Shown piece by piece: positions 7,154 to 12,428 of a stretch of 12,428 nt of DNA. The position numbers and the translations under genes are program-made. Under the pieces are notes generated by a model that saw nothing but the letters and a program-made list of their open reading frames with translations, ran no database searches and was not told the DNA's origin. Position 1 is the stretch's first letter, and every line of letters starts with the position of its first letter. The stretch is from Prosthecobacter sp. (GTDB taxonomy: Bacteria > Verrucomicrobiota > Verrucomicrobiia > Verrucomicrobiales > Verrucomicrobiaceae): positions 1 to 12,428 of the forward strand of contig JAOZVT010000395.1 of NCBI GenBank assembly GCA_025869455.1, read 5' to 3'.

Positions 7154-7645
7154 TTAGGCTGCCTTCGTTTGTGCGCGCAGCTTAAGGGACTGAAGGGTGG
7201 CTCCAATGATAAAGAGGAGAAACAGTATCCCGGAGGCGGTCTGCAACTCCGGCCCATCCCGATTTGTGATCAAAGGGGCTCCAATCGGCAAACGTGTGGA
7301 GGTTTCTGTAATGGTGGGAATCCAGTGAAATAGAAACGTGGCCGAGTAACTGATCACTGCCACATATCTCGCGGCTGAGCCAAACCAGCTTAACCTTTCC
7401 GCTCCTGCGGCAATGCCCAACACCACGAGTGTGATGATACCGAGCACATGCGGAGCACCAAAACCACCATGCTGGTAGATGCCGAATCCTGTAAGACAGG
7501 TGAGCACGGTGGTGAAGATATACAGCTTCCCGGTTTGGTTTCTGGATGAGATATTCTGGTAGCGAATCAGAGATATTAGCCCTGAAAATAACGCGACCAA
7601 ACTGATTGCTGTATGAATGATACCAAGATTGGTTAGGCCGAGCAT
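7154..7645 (-). CDS. Conserved small membrane protein, five hydrophobic segments, unknown function
   Basis: This 163-residue protein has hydrophobic stretches near residues 5-27, 42-57, 65-83, 92-110 and 136-155. It looks like a known family of uncharacterised membrane proteins, possibly related to DUF2306, with the pattern GIIHTAISLVALFSG, GKLYIFTTVLTCLTGFGIYQHGGFGAPHVLGI and YSATFLFHWIPTITETSTRLP. His residues at 11, 59, 66 and 107 lie in or next to membrane segments and could be heme or metal ligands; this is speculation from position only. The start at 7645 is well supported by AAAGGA eight bases upstream, one of the few clear ribosome-binding sites here. It sits between the chloroperoxidase-like hydrolase (35 bp before) and the isochorismatase-family gene. 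Confidence 0.78.
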   Translation of the reverse strand: MLGLTNLGIIHTAISLVALFSGLISLIRYQNISSRNQTGKLYIFTTVLTCLTGFGIYQHGGFGAPHVLGIITLVVLGIAAGAERLSWFGSAARYVAVISYSATFLFHWIPTITETSTRLPIGAPLITNRDGPELQTASGILFLLFIIGATLQSLKLRAQTKAA

Positions 7646-7680
7646 GATGCTTTTCCTTTCGCGTGGATGGATGATTCAGT
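7646..7680 (-). promoter_or_regulatory. Clear Shine-Dalgarno ahead of the small membrane protein
   Basis: The minus strand reads GAAAGGAAAAGCATC immediately before the ATG at 7645, giving AAAGGA at about eight bases spacing. It fixes the start codon and stands out because most neighbouring genes lack an obvious ribosome-binding site. Confidence 0.6.
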
Positions 7681-8505
7681 TTAGGATTGTAGGAACGCTA
7701 GCAGATCTTCATTAAGCTGATCCTTGCTGGTATCTCCCAGGCTGTGAGAGCCGCCTGGATAGATTTTTAAAATCGCGTTTGGAACCAGTTTGACCGAAAG
7801 TAAGGCCGCGTCCGCAATGGGCACGATTTGGTCATCATCGCCATGAACAATGAGGGTCGGCACATCAAACTTTTTCAGATCTTCGGTGAAGTCAGTTTCG
7901 GAGAAGGCCTTGATACAATCGTAGGTGTTTTTGGCTCCGGCCATCACGCCTTGTAACCAGAAGGAATCAATCATGCCCTGGGAAACTTTGGCTCCAGGAC
8001 GATTGAACCCAAAGAAGGGACCACTGGCAAGATCCTTGTAGAGTTGGGAACGGTCAGCCAGAGAGGCTGCGCGGATGCCATCAAAAAACTCCAAAGGCAG
8101 TCCTCCGGGATTGGCTTCTGTCTTGACCATGATCGGGGGGACAGCGCCAACGAGAACAGCCTTAGCCACCCGAGCGGTGCCATGGCGGCCAATGTAACGA
8201 GCTACTTCACCACCGCCTGTTGAGTGTCCAATCAAAGTGGCGTCCTTGATGTCTAGGCTATTTAGCAACTCAGCCAAGTCGTCCGCGTAAGTATCCATTT
8301 CATTGCCGTCCCAGGGTTGGCTGGATCGGCCATGCCCACGGCGATCATGGGCGATGCAACGATAGCCGTGGGAGGCTAGAAAAAGCATCTGCGACTCCCA
8401 GGCATCTGAACTCAAAGGCCAGCCGTGGCTAAAAACAACAGGCTTCCCAGAACCCCAGTCTTTGTAATAAATTTGGGTTCCGTCTTTTGTGGTGATCGTG
8501 CTCAT
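7681..8505 (-). CDS. Alpha/beta hydrolase, non-heme chloroperoxidase/arylesterase type
   Basis: This 274-residue protein is full length for the cofactor-free haloperoxidase branch of alpha/beta hydrolases. The oxyanion-hole region is VVFSHGWPLSSDAW, followed by CIAHDRRGHGRSSQPWDG, the nucleophile elbow IGHSTGGGEVARYIGRHG with Ser95, HGDDDQIVPI with catalytic Asp225, and YPGGSHSL with His254. The Ser-Asp-His spacing matches the Streptomyces chloroperoxidases. Such enzymes act as esterases and, with a carboxylic acid and peroxide, make peracids that oxidise halides; the natural substrate is usually unknown. There is no signal peptide, so it is cytoplasmic. It is the first gene of the nine-gene run, preceded by a 264-bp gap with a two-tier hairpin ending 33 bp before its ATG. 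No ribosome-binding site is obvious. Confidence 0.92.
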   Translation of the reverse strand: MSTITTKDGTQIYYKDWGSGKPVVFSHGWPLSSDAWESQMLFLASHGYRCIAHDRRGHGRSSQPWDGNEMDTYADDLAELLNSLDIKDATLIGHSTGGGEVARYIGRHGTARVAKAVLVGAVPPIMVKTEANPGGLPLEFFDGIRAASLADRSQLYKDLASGPFFGFNRPGAKVSQGMIDSFWLQGVMAGAKNTYDCIKAFSETDFTEDLKKFDVPTLIVHGDDDQIVPIADAALLSVKLVPNAILKIYPGGSHSLGDTSKDQLNEDLLAFLQS

Positions 8506-8538
8506 AGGATTTTAACCAATATTTTGTTAGCTCATTGA

Positions 8539-8575
8539 ATTTGAGCGCACCTGTTGCTCAGGTCTCCGCTCAAAT
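8539..8575 (-). promoter_or_regulatory. Two-tier hairpin in the leader of the hydrolase gene
   Basis: The outer arms ATTTGAGCG (8539-8547) and CGCTCAAAT (8567-8575) pair perfectly over 9 bp. Inside them ACCTG (8549-8553) and CAGGT (8559-8563) pair over 5 bp around a five-base loop, with a small asymmetric internal loop between the two stems. It lies 33 bp upstream of the hydrolase ATG. It could be an operator bound by a dimeric regulator or a leader RNA structure. The structure is seen directly; its function is inferred. Confidence 0.5.
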
Positions 8576-8711
8576 ATTTTACCTTTAGACCAAACTCAAA
8601 CTGCGACACCATCATGTCCAGTTGTCCACTCCGCCGCAATTGACCAGGTGGGTGAATTTTAAATGACTCAGATGGATGAGGTCGATCTACTCCTTTTGAA
8701 GTAGGGTGAAG

Positions 8712-8742
8712 TCTGAAATAGATTTTGAAAAGGCATTTCAGA
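8712..8742 (-). repeat. 8-bp inverted repeat downstream of the response regulator
   Basis: TCTGAAAT (8712-8719) and ATTTCAGA (8735-8742) are perfect inverted copies with a 15-base spacer, 27 bp after the response regulator stop. The stem is AT-rich and lacks a T-tract, so it is a poor terminator. It could equally be an operator half-site pair. Confidence 0.35.
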
Positions 8743-8769
8743 GATTCACGATGGATCCAATGAGAGTGT

Positions 8770-9390
8770 TTAAATCTTGATTAAGCCGCGTTGGCTTGCC
8801 GAGGCAATGGCCTCTGTTCGGCTGATGACATTGAGTTTGGTGAAGATGTTTCGCAGATGAGACTTGACTGTGGTTTCACTGATGAAAAGGCTTCCTCCAA
8901 TTTCCTTATTGCTCTTTCCTCGAGCGAGAAGCGACAGCACTTCTAACTCACGAGATGTTAAAGATGCGCTGGATAAACCCGCCGCCAGTTTGGTCACAAG
9001 CGCAGGTGCCAGAGATGTTTCTCCAGAATGCACTCGGCGGATGCTGGCTAGCAGTTCTTCACGCGGGGCATCTTTTAATAGGTAGCCACGTGCACCGGCT
9101 TTGATGGCTTTGGAAATGTCGGTGTCTGAATCAAATGTGGTTAGGATGATGATGCGTGCCGTATTATCCTGTCGGCATATTTCTTCGATCGCACGGATTC
9201 CATCCAATTTGGGCATGCGCATATCCATGAGGGTGACATCAGGGCGGTGCGTTTTCCACAAAGCGACGGCTTCCTGTCCATTCGCTGCACCCGCGACCAC
9301 TTTCATGTCGGGCTGCCTGCCAATAATCGCCATCAAGCCTTCCAGAACGGTGACATGATCATCGGCGACAAGAACTCGGATAGTATTCAT
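8770..9390 (-). CDS. NarL/LuxR-type response regulator
   Basis: This 206-residue protein has a receiver domain (about 3-120) with the acidic pair D10-D11, phospho-acceptor D56 in LMDMRMP, the switch T84/T85 and K106 in YLLKDAP. It is followed by a LuxR-type helix-turn-helix (about 143-206): LTSRELEVLSLLARGKSNKEIG, then the recognition helix SETTVKSHLRNIFTKL. It is a phosphorylation-controlled DNA-binding transcription factor with all key residues present. Its ATG (9390) overlaps the TGA of the kinase gene as ATGA, so the two are translationally coupled and almost certainly partners. The nine-gene run starts 264 bp after its stop, in the same direction, which makes that run a plausible target; this is inference from position only. 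Confidence 0.95.
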   Translation of the reverse strand: MNTIRVLVADDHVTVLEGLMAIIGRQPDMKVVAGAANGQEAVALWKTHRPDVTLMDMRMPKLDGIRAIEEICRQDNTARIIILTTFDSDTDISKAIKAGARGYLLKDAPREELLASIRRVHSGETSLAPALVTKLAAGLSSASLTSRELEVLSLLARGKSNKEIGGSLFISETTVKSHLRNIFTKLNVISRTEAIASASQRGLIKI

Positions 9391-12300
9391 AACGATGATG
9401 AGGTTGAGCCAATGGGGAGGATGATCAAAATCACAGTTCCACTGCCGATGGAGCTGTTCAAGACTAACTGTCCGCCCATGCCTTCTGCGCGTTCACGAAT
9501 GCCTAACAAACCAAAGCCGTCGCTTTTGCTTGTGGGATCAAAACCACGTCCATCGTCCCATAGCTCCAGAGAAATATGATCGGATCCAAATGTTAGGCGG
9601 GTAACAAACTTTTTTGCCTGGGCGTGGCGCAGGGCATTGGTCAGTGCCTCCTGTCCAATGCGCAGCAGATTTTCCTCCCATTCCACCGGTAGTGGCTCGG
9701 GTTTACCTTTTAGAATGAAGCTTGCCACGAGAGGGCTACCGAAAGTCATCTTTTCACTCAGCAATTCAAGGGCTTCGGCTAAGTTGCGATCTTCTAGGGC
9801 TGATGGGCGCAGCGCCTGCACCGACAGTCGCGCTTCTTTGAGACTATTCCTGGCCAGTTCACGGGCAGATTGGATGTGGTGATCTAGATTCTTCGACTGG
9901 CCTTGAGAGATCGCATCTTCAGCCGCTTCCAGTTGCACAATGACCCCCGTGAAACCTTGAGCGAGTGTATCGTGAATGTCACGAGCCATGCGGTTGCGTT
10001 CAGCCATTACGGCTGCTTGTCGGCTCTGCTGAGAAAGGCGCATCCATTGGACGGCTAACATGGCCTGATGAGTGAGAGCCCGAGTTAATTCTATCTCTTC
10101 ACTCCGGAAAGTCCGCTTTTGTTGGAAACGAATGCTTAGCAGACCTGTCACCTTCCCTGCGAGCATTAACGGTACACAAAGCGTTGTAACGATACCGAGC
10201 TCTTTGAGCCGCTTGATCGTGGCCGCAGTAAGTGGATCTGAAACCAAGTCTCCATACCAGTCATGGCAGGTTGTATCTAGTCCGTCTTCGAAGCGAATTT
10301 TTGGGGGATCTTCATCCAGCATTCCCACAACACAGTGTTTGCCGTCTCGAAAAAACTCAGTCCAGATGGGATGGTCATTTGGTGGGGAGGGAGTCTTTTG
10401 AGTCGAATGAGGACTCTTGATGGGAAGATGTAGCTGTGCATCCTCATAATTGGCCACCAATTCCGTATGGCCCAGGGCTGGATTCATCTCCCAGACGCTG
10501 ATGCTGTGTGCGGCCAGTTCTTCGATGATGGTGCATAAGACGTGCTCTAGAAATTTATTCGGATCGGATTCTTTGGACAAAGCATCCAAAGTTTTTTTCA
10601 ATGCATTTAACTGACCCAGGGCTAAATGCTCTGAGGCTTGAAGTTTTTTGGTTGTCTGGTTCCAGTCTGTAATGTCGATGAGTCCCCCGACATAATGAAA
10701 GTTTTCCGTTTGATAGCCTGCGGCACGAGCGACCACATGGATGTGTTTGATGCTCCCATCATTCATCAGCAAGCGATGCTCAAAGTCCATATCTTGGCCT
10801 TCGCGAGATAGCGCCTCAATCGTCCTTCCTGTAAGCAACGCATCCTCAGGATGGACTCGGCTCAGGGCATGTTCCAGTGTCGGTTGGATGGACTTATCAT
10901 AGCCAAAGATTCGATACATTTCTTCCGACCATTCTAGCTTTCCACTGGCGACTTCCCAACTGAAGCTGCCCATTTGAGTCAGCCTTTGAGCTTCTGATAA
11001 ATACGCTTCACTTCGTCTGAGGGCATTTTCTGCACAGTCTCGTTCAAGCGCCACTGCCGCCAAATGCGTGATTTGTTCGATAATGATTTGATGCTGGGCC
11101 GATGGGCTGCACGGAACAGGCCAGTAGATGGCAAATGTCCCCAAAACCTTTCTTTCGGAAGACAAAATTGGCATGGACCAACAGGCGTGCAGTTCATGAG
11201 CCAAAGCTAACTCCCGATAGTCCGCCCATAGGGGATCCGTGGCGATGTCTGATACGATGACTTTTTCTTTTCGATAGGCTGCGGTTCCACAGGAAGCGGC
11301 AGACGGGCCGATCAAGCCGCCATCAATGGCTTGAGTATAACTTTGAGGGAGGCTTGGAGCCGCGCCATGTTTGAGCTTGGTTCCATCTGGGCTAACAAGA
11401 AGAATGGAAACGAAAGTGTCTGCACAGCTATCCTCTCCAAATTTGCACAAGGCTTCCAAAATTGGTGTCAATAGCAAGCCGCTGGCGATCATTTCTAAAA
11501 TCCGATTTTCACCTGCTAGCAAGGCTTGTGTGCGCTTCCGGTCATCAATGTCGGTATTCGTCCCGTACCACTTGACCAAGTTGCCAGACGCATCATACAG
11601 AGGTACTCCTCGGAACAAGAACCAGAGAAAGGTTCCATCATGTCCTCGAAGACGTGCTTCAAATTCTCCTGCAACTCCTGCGGTTAAAATGGATTTCCAA
11701 TATTCCTGGAGAGGTTGACGATCCTCGGGATGAATGGCAACCAGCCATCCCCATCCTCCTGCTTCCTCAAGCGTTAGGCCCGTGTAATCAATCCAGCGTT
11801 TGTTTAGATATTCGATGTTCCCATCAGGCTGGCTGCTCCAGACCAACCCAGGAATCGTATCAATAACAAGTCTGAGGTGGTCCTCTCCCATTCGCAGAGC
11901 TTCCTCTGCATTCACACGCTCGGTGACATCCATCACCGTGCCCATCAATTTTAGTTTGCCCGTTTCATCCCTGACTGGCTGTGAAATGGTTTCGATGTTT
12001 TTACGGACACCATCGGGCAAAACAAAAACATACTTGAGAGGTCGCGGTTCACCTGTTTCAAAGCTTTCCCTCAACCCTCGGTCAACTGCATCACGATCTT
12101 CCGCGCTCACTCTTGCTCGAAATTCGTTGTAATGAGGAGATGGCGGTGGGTCTGGAAATCCGAAAATACGGCAGGTTTCCACGGACCAATCCGTGTTTCC
12201 CGTTTCAAAGTCCAATATCCAGCTTCCGGTCTTGGTGAGTCGTTGGCCTTCAGCAAGGTTTCGCTCACTCTGGCGCAATCGGTTTTCTAGCTGCTTTTGT

Positions 12301-12428
12301 TCGGTAACGTCACGACATGAGACCACAATCAGCTCCCGCTCTGCCATGACACAGCGTGTCATCCGCAGATCCATCTGCCGTTGGATGCCATTTTTACTGC
12401 GGTAAGTTCTTGGAACGGTCAGGCAAAC
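9387..12428 (-). CDS. Multi-PAS/GAF NarL-type sensor histidine kinase (N-terminus beyond window)
   Basis: The frame is open from the right edge for 1013 codons, so the ATG at 12374 is not the true start: the 18 codons before it read through and complete a PAS module. Visible domains by position are: the end of a PAS/PAC domain (12428 to about 12300), PAS (12257-11909), PAS (11885-11535), GAF (11483-11031), PAS (11012-10665), a second GAF-like domain (10571-10041), HisKA_3 dimerisation (10010-9810), and HATPase_c (9686-9414). The phospho-acceptor His is encoded at 9972-9974 in AERNRMARDIHDTLAQG. ATP-site motifs are present: EALTNALRHA (N box), DDGRGFD (G1), GFGLLGIRERAEGMGG (G2). No membrane segment is seen in this part, so sensing is probably cytoplasmic. 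The ligand or cofactor is unknown. It overlaps the response regulator by 4 bp. Confidence 0.93.
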   Translation of the reverse strand, partial: VCLTVPRTYRSKNGIQRQMDLRMTRCVMAERELIVVSCRDVTEQKQLENRLRQSERNLAEGQRLTKTGSWILDFETGNTDWSVETCRIFGFPDPPPSPHYNEFRARVSAEDRDAVDRGLRESFETGEPRPLKYVFVLPDGVRKNIETISQPVRDETGKLKLMGTVMDVTERVNAEEALRMGEDHLRLVIDTIPGLVWSSQPDGNIEYLNKRWIDYTGLTLEEAGGWGWLVAIHPEDRQPLQEYWKSILTAGVAGEFEARLRGHDGTFLWFLFRGVPLYDASGNLVKWYGTNTDIDDRKRTQALLAGENRILEMIASGLLLTPILEALCKFGEDSCADTFVSILLVSPDGTKLKHGAAPSLPQSYTQAIDGGLIGPSAASCGTAAYRKEKVIVSDIATDPLWADYRELALAHELHACWSMPILSSERKVLGTFAIYWPVPCSPSAQHQIIIEQITHLAAVALERDCAENALRRSEAYLSEAQRLTQMGSFSWEVASGKLEWSEEMYRIFGYDKSIQPTLEHALSRVHPEDALLTGRTIEALSREGQDMDFEHRLLMNDGSIKHIHVVARAAGYQTENFHYVGGLIDITDWNQTTKKLQASEHLALGQLNALKKTLDALSKESDPNKFLEHVLCTIIEELAAHSISVWEMNPALGHTELVANYEDAQLHLPIKSPHSTQKTPSPPNDHPIWTEFFRDGKHCVVGMLDEDPPKIRFEDGLDTTCHDWYGDLVSDPLTAATIKRLKELGIVTTLCVPLMLAGKVTGLLSIRFQQKRTFRSEEIELTRALTHQAMLAVQWMRLSQQSRQAAVMAERNRMARDIHDTLAQGFTGVIVQLEAAEDAISQGQSKNLDHHIQSARELARNSLKEARLSVQALRPSALEDRNLAEALELLSEKMTFGSPLVASFILKGKPEPLPVEWEENLLRIGQEALTNALRHAQAKKFVTRLTFGSDHISLELWDDGRGFDPTSKSDGFGLLGIRERAEGMGGQLVLNSSIGSGTVILIILPIGSTSSSL

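Larger units (their letters stand above)
8506..8769 (-). other. Intergenic region between response regulator and hydrolase
   Basis: This AT-rich stretch of 264 bp has no credible ORF. It contains a two-tier hairpin (8539-8575) and an 8-bp inverted repeat (8712-8742). Any promoter for the nine-gene run should lie here. The only -10-like sequence I see on the minus strand is TAAAAT just before the two-tier hairpin, without a good -35, so the promoter is not assigned. Confidence 0.55.

Noticed and set aside
8571..8610. TAAAAT as a -10 box for the hydrolase gene with an upstream TTGAGT as -35
   Set aside because: The spacing is only 12 bp and no better -35 lies at 16-18 bp, so I do not assign a promoter.
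12372..12374. ATG at 12374 as the true start of the histidine kinase
   Set aside because: The frame stays open to the window edge and the upstream codons (ending NGIQRQ) continue a PAS module, so the gene is truncated by the window rather than starting here.

Overview
The window is about 12.4 kb of bacterial chromosome with a G+C content near 50%. All twelve genes I can support lie on the minus strand, so the text below follows the direction of transcription, from high to low coordinates. A Verrucomicrobiota-like origin is my best guess. It rests on the multi-PAS/GAF NarL-type kinase, a secreted DNRLRE-like protein of the kind common in that phylum, and mostly weak or absent Shine-Dalgarno sequences. 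This is inference and a database search could overturn it. No rRNA, tRNA, CRISPR array, transposase or integrase was seen.

Region 1 (12428-8770) is a two-component system. A very large PAS/GAF histidine kinase, whose N-terminus is cut off by the window edge, overlaps a NarL/LuxR-type response regulator by 4 bp (ATGA). Region 2 (8769-8506) is the largest intergenic gap, 264 bp. It holds two inverted repeats, one of them a two-tier hairpin just upstream of the next gene.

Region 3 (8505-374) is a tightly packed run of nine collinear genes: a chloroperoxidase-like alpha/beta hydrolase, a small five-helix membrane protein, a YcaC-like isochorismatase-family hydrolase, a DoxX-family membrane protein, a DUF1275 membrane protein, an alginate-export-type outer-membrane channel, a Tat-targeted YtcJ-like amidohydrolase, a Dps ferritin, and a rhodanese-like/YceI fusion protein. 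Gaps are 4-121 bp. The only larger internal break, 6302-6422, contains a perfect 13-bp hairpin that could terminate or attenuate transcription between the third and fourth genes.

Region 4 (312-1) is the start of a secreted protein that runs off the left edge.

Taken together, the cluster combines an outer-membrane channel and an exported amidohydrolase (possible uptake and hydrolysis of an amide- or formamide-like compound), two more small-molecule hydrolases, and proteins whose families are linked to oxidative stress or redox membranes (Dps, DoxX, YceI, rhodanese fold). A sensor kinase/regulator pair sits directly upstream and may control it. The substrate and signal cannot be read from the sequence. 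The least ordinary items are the rhodanese-YceI fusion with a degenerate active-site loop, the cluster as a unit, the two hairpins, and an apparent excess of the 7-mer GTTAGGC across the window.
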